A program made the position numbers and the translations under genes. Positions 1-10,289 of a stretch of DNA of 64,000 nucleotides are shown piece by piece (the stretch's first letter is position 1; every line of letters begins with the position of its first letter). Source of the stretch: Aggregicoccus sp. 17bor-14 (GTDB lineage Bacteria; Myxococcota; Myxococcia; Myxococcales; Myxococcaceae); contig NZ_VJZZ01000011.1 in the NCBI RefSeq assembly GCF_009659535.1, positions 206,023-270,022 of the forward strand, in the 5' to 3' direction. Below the pieces are notes generated by a model. The model was given only the letters and a program-made list of their open reading frames with translations, ran no database searches and had not been told where the DNA came from.

Positions 1-1697
1 TCCTCGTTGTCGCTGGTGAGCAGGTGCGGCGTGGACAGCACGTTCACGTCCGAGCTGGTCTGCAGCGCGTGCAGGATGACGCCGAAGGAGGGGATGCCCA
101 GCGCCTTGAGCTCGGGGATGACCGGGCCCTGCAGGCCCGCGAGGAAGCCGCCGAAGCTCGCCAGGTTCGCGAGGTTGGTGGAGGGCGGCAGGCCGCCCTG
201 ATTGTAGTTGGTGCCCACCACGCCGATGGACTGGTTGTCGCCGCTGCCCAGCGCGTAGCCGGAGTGCAGGTTGATGCCGAAGTCCGACTTGCGGTCGAGG
301 TTGACCTCCATGATGACCGCCTCCACGAACACCTGGCGGCGCGGCTGGTCCAGCTCCTCGATGACGCGCACGATGTTGCGGTAGTCGCTCTGGCTCGCGA
401 CGATGACGAGGCTGTTGGTGCCCTTGTCCGCGGAGATCTTCACCTCACCGCTGAACAGCTCCGCGGCGCCCGAGCTGCCGCCGGGGCGCGGGGCGACGCC
501 GGGGATGTTCGCGGGGGCGCCCGTGCGCGGGCGGTTGCTGGTGCCCTGCGCGAGGCTCTGAAGCGTGCTCGCGATGTCCTCCGAGTTCGCGTTGGCGAGC
601 CGGTACACGTTGATGCGGCCCTCGCCGGAGATGGGCACGTCGATCTCGCGCACCAGCTGCCCGATGCGCTCGAAGGCGGCGGGGCTCGCCACGATGATCA
701 GCTTGTTGGTGCGCTCGTCCGGGATGATCTGCGAGAGCGTGGCGGGGCCGCCCGAGCCCGCGCTGCCGCTGTTCACGCCCTCGCCGCCCGCCTGCGCCGC
801 AGGCGGAGCGAAGGTGCCCGCGCGCTGGCCAGGGCGGTTGCTCTTGGCCTCGAAGATCTTCTGGATGGTACCCGCCACGTCCTGCGCGCTCGCGTAGCGC
901 ACCTGCAGCACGCGCACCTCGTCGCTCGAGGCGCGGGTGTCCAGCTGGTCCACGATCTTCTCGAGCCGGTGGATGTTGCTGCCCACGTCGTTCACGATGA
1001 TCGTGTCCGGCGGGTAGGGGATGGTGTCGCCGTCCTTGCTCACCAGCTGCTGCAGCACGCCGCGCAGGGGCTCCACGTCCGCGTAGCGGATCTTGAAGAG
1101 CCGGGTGATCATCTGCTCGTTGAGCGTGTACTCCTGGTCCGGGTCCACGATCGTGGGGATGGTGTTCTGCTTCGCGCTGCGCTTGTCGACGATCTTGAGG
1201 AAGCGCCCGGAGGGGTAGACCGCGAGGCCGTTCGCATCCAGCGCGGCGAGGAAGGCGGAGTAGAACTCGTCCGGGCCCACCTCGAGCCGCCCGTTCTCCG
1301 GGCCGATGATGGAGATCTTCCCGCGCACGTTCTCCGGGAGGATGAAGCTGCGGCAGGTGGCATCCGAGACCGTCTGGATGAGCTTCTCGATGTCCACCTT
1401 GTCGAAGTAGATGCCGTAGCGCGCGTTGCGCCGGGCCTGCTCACAGGTGGGCTTGCCGCGCGTGCCCTCGCCCTGGGCCTCCTGCGCGGGCGTGATCTGC
1501 CGCTCGCTGGCGCCCGCACCGGCACCGCGCGCCGGGGAGGCCGGGGCTGCAGGCTGTGCGGGGGCGGGGGAGGGCGCGGGAGTGGGGCGCACGGGCTGCG
1601 CGCCCGCGGGCGGCAGCGTGCCGGGGCGGCGCTGGGCGAGCGCCGGGAGAGCGAGCGCGAGGCACAGCGGGAGCGTCCACGTCGAAAGCGTCTTCAT
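1..1697 (-). CDS. gspD: Type II secretion secretin GspD, C-terminus cut by window edge
   Basis: Outer-membrane secretin through which folded proteins leave the periplasm in type II secretion. The visible 565 residues start with a signal peptide (about 1-21) and a Pro/Ala-rich linker. An N0 domain follows near 92-165, then three secretin N domains starting near 189, 260 and 361, and the secretin core begins near 455 (QVFVEAVIMEV). The N2 and N3 domains carry Gly/Pro/Ser-rich insertions. The rest of the barrel lies beyond base 1. It sits 31 bases downstream of gspC on the same strand, so the two are almost certainly co-transcribed. The start ATG at 1697 gives a clean signal peptide. Confidence 0.95.
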   Translation of the reverse strand, partial: MKTLSTWTLPLCLALALPALAQRRPGTLPPAGAQPVRPTPAPSPAPAQPAAPASPARGAGAGASERQITPAQEAQGEGTRGKPTCEQARRNARYGIYFDKVDIEKLIQTVSDATCRSFILPENVRGKISIIGPENGRLEVGPDEFYSAFLAALDANGLAVYPSGRFLKIVDKRSAKQNTIPTIVDPDQEYTLNEQMITRLFKIRYADVEPLRGVLQQLVSKDGDTIPYPPDTIIVNDVGSNIHRLEKIVDQLDTRASSDEVRVLQVRYASAQDVAGTIQKIFEAKSNRPGQRAGTFAPPAAQAGGEGVNSGSAGSGGPATLSQIIPDERTNKLIIVASPAAFERIGQLVREIDVPISGEGRINVYRLANANSEDIASTLQSLAQGTSNRPRTGAPANIPGVAPRPGGSSGAAELFSGEVKISADKGTNSLVIVASQSDYRNIVRVIEELDQPRRQVFVEAVIMEVNLDRKSDFGINLHSGYALGSGDNQSIGVVGTNYNQGGLPPSTNLANLASFGGFLAGLQGPVIPELKALGIPSFGVILHALQTSSDVNVLSTPHLLTSDNE

Positions 1698-1728
1698 GGT
1701 TCAGGGCCTGGGCGGGGTGCTGTGCGGC

Positions 1729-2643
1729 TTAGCGGATGTTGTACGTCTTCTTGACCGGCGCGCCGTTGCGCTCGAGCTCGATCTCGATGCGGCTCGACTC
1801 CTTCAGCTTGGAGTAGACCTCGAGCGCCTTCTCGGGACTGTTCATCTCGAACCCGTTGATACGGCGGATGACATCACCGTTCTGCACGCCGATCTTCGAG
1901 TAAAGCGAGTCCGGACGGATGCTGAACAGCTTGAAGCCCTGCGCCTGGCCATCCTTGAAGGCCGGCACGATGCGCGCCTGCATCGCGAGGTTGTTGAGGT
2001 TGTTGAGCGCGTTGTCGATCTCGGGGCGCGGGACCTCGTAGTCGTTCTCGCTGGTGGCGCGGATGCCGGAGCCCAGGGTGCCCGTGGGGGCCGCGGTGTT
2101 CACCGCGACCGGCGCCACCACCGGCGTATTCGTGGGCAGCGAGGAGCCGTCACCCGGCTGCCCGTCGATGTACTCGCGGCGGTTGTTGTTGAGCACGATC
2201 ACGCGCTCGCGCTCGATCTCCCTGACCTCCGCGCCCTGCACGGTGTCGCCGACCATGTACGTCTGCGAGCGCTGCGTGCCCATGTCCTGGATGGAGGCGA
2301 AGGACCACTGCGGCTGGGAGGCCACCAGCGTGCCCAGCAGCTTCACGCGCAGGCCGCTCTTCACCGGCGCGGCGTTCGGATCGTAGGCGGCCTGGGTGGG
2401 CGCCTGAACCGCCACCTCCGGCTGGGAGATCTTCAGGCCGGTGAGCTTGCTGAGCCGCTCCAGGTCCAGCGTGGCGCGCGCAGGGGTGGCCTTCGCGCGC
2501 TGGGCGCGGGCCACTGCCCCGGTGGGCAGCGGCGCGATCGCGGACTCGACGAACACGTTCACCGTGCGCGCCACGATGAAGGCGGCGAGCAGGATGAACA
2601 GCGCCGTCACGGTCCAGAAGTACTTGCGGAAGAAGAGTTCCAT
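1729..2643 (-). CDS. gspC: Type II secretion inner-membrane protein GspC
   Basis: GspC links the inner-membrane platform of the type II system to the periplasmic N0 domain of GspD. The 304-residue protein has a short cytoplasmic N-terminus, one membrane helix near residues 8-28, a periplasmic HR-like region and a C-terminal PDZ domain (about 225-304, with the motif VQNGDVIRRINGFEM). The ATG at 2643 is preferred over an in-frame ATG at 2691. The upstream one would add 16 non-conserved residues and would place translation across the promoter at 2675-2690. Gene order gspC-gspD is the usual one. Confidence 0.93.
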   Translation of the reverse strand: MELFFRKYFWTVTALFILLAAFIVARTVNVFVESAIAPLPTGAVARAQRAKATPARATLDLERLSKLTGLKISQPEVAVQAPTQAAYDPNAAPVKSGLRVKLLGTLVASQPQWSFASIQDMGTQRSQTYMVGDTVQGAEVREIERERVIVLNNNRREYIDGQPGDGSSLPTNTPVVAPVAVNTAAPTGTLGSGIRATSENDYEVPRPEIDNALNNLNNLAMQARIVPAFKDGQAQGFKLFSIRPDSLYSKIGVQNGDVIRRINGFEMNSPEKALEVYSKLKESSRIEIELERNGAPVKKTYNIR

Positions 2644-2674
2644 CCAGGTCCCAGGAGATACTGCGTACCGACAC

Positions 2675-2690
2675 AGCAAGCGAGGTGCCA
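2675..2690 (-). promoter_or_regulatory. Sigma-54 (-24/-12) promoter of gspC-gspD
   Basis: Reading the minus strand, TGGCAC is followed by five bases and TTGCT. The invariant GG (2689-2688) and GC (2677-2676) are separated by exactly 10 bases, a full match to the RpoN consensus. Transcription would start near 2664, giving a leader of about 20 nt before the gspC ATG. A sigma-54 enhancer-binding regulator is encoded just upstream. Confidence 0.8.
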
Positions 2691-2732
2691 CCGGCAGGGG
2701 GGCGCAGGCCGGGGGAAGGACGACTAAGCCCC

Positions 2733-2745
2733 CGGAATTATTCCG
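2733..2745. promoter_or_regulatory. A/T-rich palindrome, candidate enhancer site
   Basis: A 13-base perfect palindrome, CGGAAT-T-ATTCCG, lies about 70-80 bases upstream of the predicted sigma-54 start of gspC. It is A/T-rich in an otherwise very GC-rich region, and its distance suits an enhancer-binding protein. Its function is inferred. Confidence 0.4.
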
Positions 2746-2789
2746 TCCCTCGGGGGGCGGGCAGGGGGGCCGGCGGTGCCCGTGGCCGC

Positions 2790-2806
2790 CTGAGACATTT
2801 TGTCAG
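2790..2806. promoter_or_regulatory. Second inverted repeat upstream of gspC
   Basis: CTGAGACATTTTGTCAG contains GACA-TTT-TGTC and partly matching flanks (CTGA...TCAG with one bulged base). It lies about 125-140 bases upstream of the predicted gspC transcription start, in the gap after the regulator gene. It could be a second upstream activator site. It could also be part of the transcript end of the regulator gene. Confidence 0.35.
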
Positions 2807-2862
2807 CGGCCGGTGCGCGCCGCGTGACGCGGTGTCAGCGCGCGGGTGCGTCCGGGAAGGGC

Positions 2863-4296
<1,434 letters not shown>

Positions 4297-4350
4297 GGGG
4301 CGGTGTGCCGGTGCAAGGGTCGGGCCCGATCCTCGCACGGAAGGAGCGCC

Positions 4351-5331
4351 CTAGTCTTCGTCGCCCTCGCCGCCACCGCCGCCGCCCATGCGCCCGATGT
4401 CCTCGCGCTTCACCTTGTCCACGTTGAAGCGCTGCACGCTGCCCAGCATGCGCGCGACCGCGTCCTCGAAGTCCGGGGGCTCGCCCTTGTGGAAGCGCAG
4501 GAAGTTCGCGCGCGCGACCACGAAGTTCTTGAGGTAGGGGCTCTGCAGGCCGCGCTCCTTCAGCCGGCCCACCACGGCGTTCACCGCGTCGTCCAGCTCC
4601 AGCAGTTGGTCGGCGCGCGCCTCGCGCAGCGGGAGGGCCTCGGAGAGGGGCTCGTCGAAGAAGGCCTCCAGGCGCTTGACGAAGGGGTGGTAGGCGCCGG
4701 CGCTGAAGCGCGGCCGCTTCTGGTACGCCGCGCCCAGGGTGATGAAGGCCGGCTCCTCGAAGAGGTGCGCGTAGTCCGCCTCGTTGCCCTCGCGCACCGC
4801 CGCGAGGTCGCGGTACATGCGGATGACCTCGAGCGAGCGCTCCTTCAGGTTGTGCGCCTTCTCCGTGTTGAGCGCGAGGATCTGGTACGCCACGTCCACG
4901 TCCGGCAGCACCAGCGCCACCACCGTGCGCGCGCCCAGCAGCTTGGAAGCGTGCAGGCGGTGGTTGCCGTTGGGCGTCCAGTACTTGCCGAGCTCTGCGT
5001 TTCGCACCGCGATGACCGGGTCGAGGAAGCGGTCGAGGCGCTCCATCGCCGTGGCGAGCCGCTTCACGTGCGGCTCGGAGAGGTCGCGCTGGTAGGGGGT
5101 GGGCTCCACCTTGTCCACCGGCAGCGCCGCGAGCAGCACGGGGTGGCCGCCGAGGGGGTCCCGGTACTGGCCGATGACCTCTCCGCCGTCCTCGCGGATG
5201 AGGGCGGCGAGGGCTTCACCCTGGGGCATCGAGGAGGCCACGTCGCGCGGGGGGAGCCCGCGCGAGCTGGGTTGCGCCTTCTTGCGGCGGGGCTTCTTTG
5301 CCTTCGGCTTGGTCTTCGCCTTCGTGGCCAT
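4351..5331 (-). CDS. Orphan ParB-like N-terminal-domain protein
   Basis: A 326-residue protein with a Lys-rich basic N-terminus (about 1-20) and a ParB/Srx-fold domain (about 60-170) containing PTPYQRD and the GNHR box at 122-125. In ParB proteins that box lies in the CTP-binding pocket. The remainder is helical and ends in a Gly run and acidic tail. No parA gene is nearby, so this is probably not the chromosomal partition ParB. It could be a ParB-like CTP switch or a nucleoid or signalling protein. The domain call is secure; the function is not known. Confidence 0.75.
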   Translation of the reverse strand: MATKAKTKPKAKKPRRKKAQPSSRGLPPRDVASSMPQGEALAALIREDGGEVIGQYRDPLGGHPVLLAALPVDKVEPTPYQRDLSEPHVKRLATAMERLDRFLDPVIAVRNAELGKYWTPNGNHRLHASKLLGARTVVALVLPDVDVAYQILALNTEKAHNLKERSLEVIRMYRDLAAVREGNEADYAHLFEEPAFITLGAAYQKRPRFSAGAYHPFVKRLEAFFDEPLSEALPLREARADQLLELDDAVNAVVGRLKERGLQSPYLKNFVVARANFLRFHKGEPPDFEDAVARMLGSVQRFNVDKVKREDIGRMGGGGGGEGDED

Positions 5332-5346
5332 GGTGAGGGACCTTGG

Positions 5347-5367
5347 CCCTCTCCCAGGGGGAGAGGG
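5347..5367. repeat. Palindromic repeat, copy 1 (9-bp arms)
   Basis: CCCTCTCCC-AGG-GGGAGAGGG forms a perfect 9-bp stem with a 3-base loop. It lies in the 39-base gap between pmbA and the ParB-like gene. The same arms with a different loop occur at 41216-41236, so this is an intergenic repeat family rather than a chance hairpin. It may act as a transcript end or mRNA-stability element. Confidence 0.6.
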
Positions 5368-5370
5368 GAA

Positions 5371-6723
5371 CTATTCTCCCGAGATCGTCAGCTGCTTGAA
5401 ACGCAGCGTGGGCGCGCCCGAAGAGCCGCGGAACTGCAGGTCGCTGCCGATGCCGTCCAGGTCCTGCAGCATCTGCAGCAGGTTGCCGGCCACCGTCACC
5501 TCTTGCACGGGATGCGCGAGCTCGCCGTTCTCGATCCACAGCCCGTTCGCGCCGCGCGAGTAGTCGCCCGTCACCGGGTCCGCGCCACGTCCGAGCATGG
5601 ACGTCACGTAGAAGCCCTGCTTCACCTCTTTGATGAGCTGCTCGGGCGCGTGCGCACCCGGCTCGAGGTAGAGGTTGTTCGTGCCGATGGAGGGCAGCCC
5701 CCGGTAGCTGCGCGCCGCGTTGCCGGTGGTGCGCGCCTTCGCCTTGCGGGCGGTGAAGGAGTCGTAGAGGAAGCTCTCGAGCACGCCCTCGTTCACGATG
5801 GCGGTGCGCCGCGTGGCCACGCCCTCGCCGTCGAAGGGGCTGGTGCCGAGCCCCCGCGCGAGCAGGCCGTCGTCCACGATGGTGACGTTCTTGGCGGCGA
5901 GCCGCTTGCCCATCAGCGGCGCGAGCACGCTGGACTTCTTGTACACCGCGTCCCCGTTCGCCGCGGAGGCGATGCTGCCTACGAAGGAGGCGGCCACCAT
6001 GGGGTCGAAGATCACGGGCACCTGCTGGGTCTTCACCTTCTTCGCCCCCAGCATGCGCAGGGCGCGCCGCGCGGCCTCGCGGCCCACGCTCTCCGGGCTC
6101 TCGAGGTCCCCGAGGAAGCGCTTGTAGTCCATCCAGTAGCTGGTCTGGAGGCCCTGGCCGTCGGACGCCACGGGAGAGGCGAAGAGGTACACGTAGGTGC
6201 CCGCGTACGCGCCGCTGAAGCCCTCGCTGCTCGCCACGTACACGTCCGAGACGTAGTCGCCCGCGCCCACGCTGTCGAAGGCGGTGATGCGCGGGTCCAC
6301 GCCCTTCGCCGCGCGCTCCACCTCGAGCGCCGTCTTGATCTTCCAGTCGCTCGCGAGGCTCGCCACCGCGGGGTCGAAGAGCTCGCCCACGTCCGGGGGC
6401 TTGCCCAGGTCGCGCTTGCCGGGAAGGCCGTTGAGCTTGTTGGGCGCGGCCGCCTGCGCGAGCTGCACCGCGCGGTCCACGAAGGCGTCCAGCGCCGCCG
6501 GGTCGAAGTCGCTCGTGGAGGCGAAGCCGAGGCGCCCCTTCACGATCACGCGCAGGCCCACGCCCTTGCTGGTGGCCTCGGTGAGATCTTCGATCTGCCC
6601 CTCGCGCACGCGGCAGCTGCTCTGGCGGCCCACCTCGAGGAAGGCCTCCGCCTCGGTGGCGCCGCGCTTGAGCGCGCGCTGCACCAGCCGCTTCGCCAGC
6701 TTCTCGTAGTCGTGCTGTGCCAT
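5371..6723 (-). CDS. pmbA: TldE/PmbA metalloprotease subunit
   Basis: The 450-residue non-catalytic partner of TldD in the TldD/TldE heterodimer, a Zn protease that cleaves unfolded or modified peptides (microcin B17 maturation and CcdA turnover in E. coli). Typical features are the N-terminal segment with RVREGQIEDLTEATSKG and the C-terminal TGDYSRGANGLWIENGE, which matches the family signature. It lacks the HExxxH motif, as expected for TldE. It starts two bases after the tldD stop, so the pair is translationally coupled. Confidence 0.93.
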   Translation of the reverse strand: MAQHDYEKLAKRLVQRALKRGATEAEAFLEVGRQSSCRVREGQIEDLTEATSKGVGLRVIVKGRLGFASTSDFDPAALDAFVDRAVQLAQAAAPNKLNGLPGKRDLGKPPDVGELFDPAVASLASDWKIKTALEVERAAKGVDPRITAFDSVGAGDYVSDVYVASSEGFSGAYAGTYVYLFASPVASDGQGLQTSYWMDYKRFLGDLESPESVGREAARRALRMLGAKKVKTQQVPVIFDPMVAASFVGSIASAANGDAVYKKSSVLAPLMGKRLAAKNVTIVDDGLLARGLGTSPFDGEGVATRRTAIVNEGVLESFLYDSFTARKAKARTTGNAARSYRGLPSIGTNNLYLEPGAHAPEQLIKEVKQGFYVTSMLGRGADPVTGDYSRGANGLWIENGELAHPVQEVTVAGNLLQMLQDLDGIGSDLQFRGSSGAPTLRFKQLTISGE

Positions 6724-6725
6724 GG

Positions 6726-8210
6726 CTAGCTCCGCACCTTGGTGCCGCCCACGGTCATGTTGTCGATGCGCAGCGTGGGCAGCCCCACGCCCACCGGCAC
6801 GCTCTGGCCGTCCTTGCCGCAGGTGCCGAGGCCCGGGTCCGGCATGGGATCGCACCCCACGCGGGAGACGTTCTTGAGCGCCTCGGGCCCCACGCCGATG
6901 AGGATGGCGTTCTTCACCGGGCGGCCCAGCTTGCCGTCCTGGATCTCGTAGGCCTCGCTCACCTCGAAGACGAAGTTGCCGTTGGTGATGTCCACCTGGC
7001 CGCCGCCGAAGTGCGCGCAGTACAGGCCGCGCTTCACCTCCTTGAGGATGTCCTCGGGGTGGTGGTCTCCGGGCGCGAGGTACGTGTTCGTCATGCGCGG
7101 CAGGGGCATGTGCTTGAAGGACTCGCGCCGCCCGCTGCCGGTGCTCTTCTGGCCCATCAGCTTCGCGTTGTGCTGATCGTAGAGGTAGCCCTTGAGCACG
7201 CCCTTCTCGATCAGCACCTTGCGCTCGCCGGGGCTGCCCTCGTCGTCCACGTTGATGGAGCCGCGGCTGTTGGCCACGGTGCCGTCGTCGATGACGGTGA
7301 CCAGGTCGCTCGCGACCTTCTCGTTGAGCTTGCCGGCGAAGAGGCTGGTCTTCTTGCGGATGAAGTCCGCCTCGAGCCCGTGGCCCACCGCCTCGTGCAG
7401 GAGGATGCCGCTCCAGCCCGGGGCGAGCACCACCGTCTGCGGGCCCGCCTCGCACTCCACCGCGCCCAGCGTGGCGATGGCCTGGCGCGCGGCCTCCTGC
7501 GCCACGCTCTCCGGGGTGAAGGTGTCGAAGTGGCTGAAGGCGACGCGGCCGCCGCCGCCGTAGAAGCCCGTGCGCCGCTCGCCCTTCTTGCCCTCGGCGA
7601 CCACGTAGACGCTGAGGCGGCACAGGTCCTGGGTGTCCTCGCTGTAGTGGCCCAGCGTGTTGGCCACCGCGATGCGCTTGGTCTGGTCCACGTAGGAGGC
7701 GTTCACCTGGCGCACGCGCTTGTCGAAGGCGCGCGCCGCGAGGTCCGCGCGCACGATGAGGTCTGCCTTGCGCGCGACCTCGATGTCCGCGAGCGAGGTG
7801 GGCACCTTGTAGAAGCTGGGCGCGGGCACCCGGCTCACCTTGAAGCCCTGCTCGCTCCCGCCACCCTGCGCGATGAAGGCCGCCGTCTGCGCGGCGCGCA
7901 AGAGCGCGGGCTCGTCCAGGTCGTCCGAGTAGGCGTAGCCCACCTTGGCGCCCGCGATGACGCGCACGCCCACGCCCTGCACCAGGCCCGTCTGGGCGCT
8001 CTTGATCAGCTGCTCGTCCAGCACCACCGCAGTGGTGGTGGCGCGCTCCACGTACACCTCGGCGAACTCGCCGCCGCGCGCCATGGCCACGCCGAGCAGC
8101 CGCTCCATCAGCGCGGGCGCGAGAAGGGGAGAGGCAGGGCGGTGGCGGGTGGCGAGCGGAGCGAGAGGCGGGGGCTGGGGCCGCTTGGCGGCGGCCGACG
8201 CGCGAGGCAT
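6726..8210 (-). CDS. tldD: TldD Zn metalloprotease subunit
   Basis: A 494-residue catalytic subunit of the TldD/TldE protease. The Zn-binding HExxxH motif is visible as HEAVGH at 272-277, and the C-terminal half has the family's EVSEAYEIQDGKLGRPVKNA block. The ATG at 8210 is chosen because AGGAG lies seven bases upstream. An in-frame codon further upstream would add only low-complexity residues. No modified-peptide (RiPP) cluster is adjacent, so general peptide turnover is more likely than antibiotic maturation. Confidence 0.93.
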   Translation of the reverse strand: MPRASAAAKRPQPPPLAPLATRHRPASPLLAPALMERLLGVAMARGGEFAEVYVERATTTAVVLDEQLIKSAQTGLVQGVGVRVIAGAKVGYAYSDDLDEPALLRAAQTAAFIAQGGGSEQGFKVSRVPAPSFYKVPTSLADIEVARKADLIVRADLAARAFDKRVRQVNASYVDQTKRIAVANTLGHYSEDTQDLCRLSVYVVAEGKKGERRTGFYGGGGRVAFSHFDTFTPESVAQEAARQAIATLGAVECEAGPQTVVLAPGWSGILLHEAVGHGLEADFIRKKTSLFAGKLNEKVASDLVTVIDDGTVANSRGSINVDDEGSPGERKVLIEKGVLKGYLYDQHNAKLMGQKSTGSGRRESFKHMPLPRMTNTYLAPGDHHPEDILKEVKRGLYCAHFGGGQVDITNGNFVFEVSEAYEIQDGKLGRPVKNAILIGVGPEALKNVSRVGCDPMPDPGLGTCGKDGQSVPVGVGLPTLRIDNMTVGGTKVRS

Positions 8211-8354
8211 GCAGGGACTCCTGGGCAAGGGGCAGGAAGGCGAACGGGGGACGGTAACGAGCACCCCGGGGTCGGGCAACGGCCAAGGCGCGAGGGGTGT
8301 TCCTCGGCGGCACGCCCGCAGCGCTCTCCTGGAGGGCAGAGGGGCGGGCGCCCC

Positions 8355-8849
8355 TCAGCTGTGGCTCGCCCACACGTAGACGGTGTGGCTCGCATCGTCC
8401 ACGAGCACCCTGCCGCCGTCGGCCTGCGCGTCCTGCGCCACCTCGAAGAGGCGGCCCGCCTGTACGCCGCGAGGGTCGAAGGCGCTCCCGCCGGGCGGCA
8501 GCTGCAGCAGGCGCGGCGTGCAGCGCCCGCTGCCTGCGTCCACGAAGACGGCCGCGGTGTCGGGCGGGAGCTCGACAGGCAGCGTCTGGCTGGCCGGGTC
8601 GCACAGGCGCTGCGGCCGCACCGCTGCGAGCCCCGGCGAGGCTGCAAGGAAGGTCTCGATGGCGTCGGAAGAGGCCTCGAAGCGCACCCAGCCGCTGCGG
8701 CTGAAGAGGTTGCCAAGGGTGCGCACCTGCACCTCCTGCGCTCCGGCGGGCAGGGGAGCGAGGCGCGCGAGCGCGAGCACCTCGGGCGTCGGAGGCGGGG
8801 AGGCACAGGCGCAGAGCAGGCACACGGCAATGATGGGGCAGGAGCGCAT
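8355..8849 (-). CDS. Putative lipoprotein of unknown function
   Basis: A 164-residue protein with a short signal peptide ending in a lipobox (LLCAC, lipidated Cys near residue 15). The mature part begins with Pro residues and holds two further Cys. I recognise no domain. It is 144 bases upstream of tldD on the same strand and divergent from the cNMP-fold gene. The lipobox supports an envelope location. Confidence 0.65.
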   Translation of the reverse strand: MRSCPIIAVCLLCACASPPPTPEVLALARLAPLPAGAQEVQVRTLGNLFSRSGWVRFEASSDAIETFLAASPGLAAVRPQRLCDPASQTLPVELPPDTAAVFVDAGSGRCTPRLLQLPPGGSAFDPRGVQAGRLFEVAQDAQADGGRVLVDDASHTVYVWASHS

Positions 8850-8948
8850 GGGGCTTGCGCTTGCAGAGGGCGTGCCGGCCGCTTGCGGGCGCAGGAGTCC
8901 CGGAGGCGTGTGCGAGGATGCGGCGGCACGCCGGTCGAGGGGAGCGAG

Positions 8949-10289
8949 ATGAGCGAGTCGTCACTGCGGGAGCTGGGGCTGGACCTCATGGCGGAGCGGC
9001 AATTCGAGCGCGCGCTCGCCGTGTTCGCGGAAGGGGTGCGCCGCAGTCCCGCGGACCACCGCGCGCGCATGCTCGCGGCGCGCTGTCTCGTGGAGTTGGG
9101 CGAGCGCGAGCGCGCCGTCACCACGCTGCACGCCTGCGCGGAAGGGCTGCTGCGCCGCGACTACCTGCTGTCCGCCATCGCCGCGTGCAAGCTCGCGCTC
9201 GAGCTCAGCCCCACCGAGCGGCGCCTGCGCGACACGCTGGTGCGCGTGCACGCGCGCGCCGCCCGCGCGACGTCCGGAAGGGCCCAGGTCCCGCCGCCCC
9301 TGCCGCCGGACGCCCTCTACGACGGCCGGGTGGACACGGACCTGATGGGGCTCGCGGGCGAGCAGCTGGTCTCGCGCGCCATCGAGGTGCTCGCCGCGCC
9401 CGACCCCGGGGGCGCGGCGGACGCGGACGCGCGCCCGCCGCTGCCGCTCTTCGCGGACCTGGAGCGCGAGGCCTTCCTCGACCTGGTGGGGCGCATGGGC
9501 TACCGCAGCGCGGAGGAGGGCGAGGCGGTGAGCCGCGAGGGCGAGCGCGGCGACACGCTCTACGTGCTGGTGGCCGGCAAGGCGGAGGTCGCGCGCCGCA
9601 GCGAGGGCAGCGCGCGCACCCTGGGCTTTCTCGGCGGCGGCTCCATCTTCGGCGAGCTCGCGCTGCTCACCGGCGCGCCGCCCACGGCCACCGTCACCGC
9701 CGTGGCCCCCTCGGAGCTGTTCGAGATCCGCCGCGAGCACCTCAACGCCGTGGCCAAGAGCCACCCCTCGGTGCCGCAGGTGCTCGCGGACTTCGCCCAG
9801 CAGCGCATGGCCCGCAACCTCACCGCGACGAGCCCCCTGTTCCAGGGGCTGCCGGAGAGCGAGCGCGCGGCGCTGCTGCAGCGCTTCAGCTTCCGCGCGC
9901 TGCAGCCGCAGGAGCACGCGCTCACCGAGGGCGAGCACTCCCCCGGCCTCTTCCTCGTGCTCGCCGGGGAGCTGGTGGTGCAGAAGGAGGACCCGGCCGG
10001 CGGCCACGTGAGCCTGGGCATCCTGCGCGAGGGGGACGTGGCGGGGGAGATCTCCCTGCTCACCGGCCTGCGCGCCACCGCCACCGTGGTCTCCACGCGC
10101 AAGACGGCCGCCGCCTTCCTCGAGCGCCGCTCCTTCGACGACCTGGTGCAGCGCTACCCGCACACCCGCAGCTACCTCGAGCAGCTGAGCACCCGGCGCC
10201 TGAAGCAGATCGGCGAGGCGCTGCGGCCCGCGGAGATCATCGACGCGGACGAGCTGGTGGTGGACGCCGAGCGGGAGCTGCGCCCGTGA
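8949..10289 (+). CDS. TPR protein with two cyclic-nucleotide-binding-fold domains
   Basis: A 446-residue soluble protein. Residues 1-105 form TPR-like helices, a Pro-rich linker follows, and two CNB domains lie at about 164-285 and 294-415. Both have the FGE/GEI-LLTG part of the phosphate-binding cassette. The Arg that contacts the cyclic phosphate is replaced: Thr246 in GAPPTATV, and Thr again in GLRATATV. Neither domain is therefore likely to bind cAMP in the classic way. No DNA-binding domain is present. It overlaps the next gene by four bases and probably works with it. Confidence 0.85.
   Translation: MSESSLRELGLDLMAERQFERALAVFAEGVRRSPADHRARMLAARCLVELGERERAVTTLHACAEGLLRRDYLLSAIAACKLALELSPTERRLRDTLVRVHARAARATSGRAQVPPPLPPDALYDGRVDTDLMGLAGEQLVSRAIEVLAAPDPGGAADADARPPLPLFADLEREAFLDLVGRMGYRSAEEGEAVSREGERGDTLYVLVAGKAEVARRSEGSARTLGFLGGGSIFGELALLTGAPPTATVTAVAPSELFEIRREHLNAVAKSHPSVPQVLADFAQQRMARNLTATSPLFQGLPESERAALLQRFSFRALQPQEHALTEGEHSPGLFLVLAGELVVQKEDPAGGHVSLGILREGDVAGEISLLTGLRATATVVSTRKTAAAFLERRSFDDLVQRYPHTRSYLEQLSTRRLKQIGEALRPAEIIDADELVVDAERELRP

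Noticed and set aside
5371..8210. TldD/TldE as part of a modified-peptide (RiPP) cluster
   Set aside because: No precursor peptide, cyclodehydratase or dedicated exporter lies next to the pair. The genes are also common housekeeping proteases.
8861..8877. Possible sigma-54 promoter for the lipoprotein at 8355-8849
   Set aside because: GG-N10-GC spacing is right, but both elements have mismatches and the transcript would start at the initiation codon.
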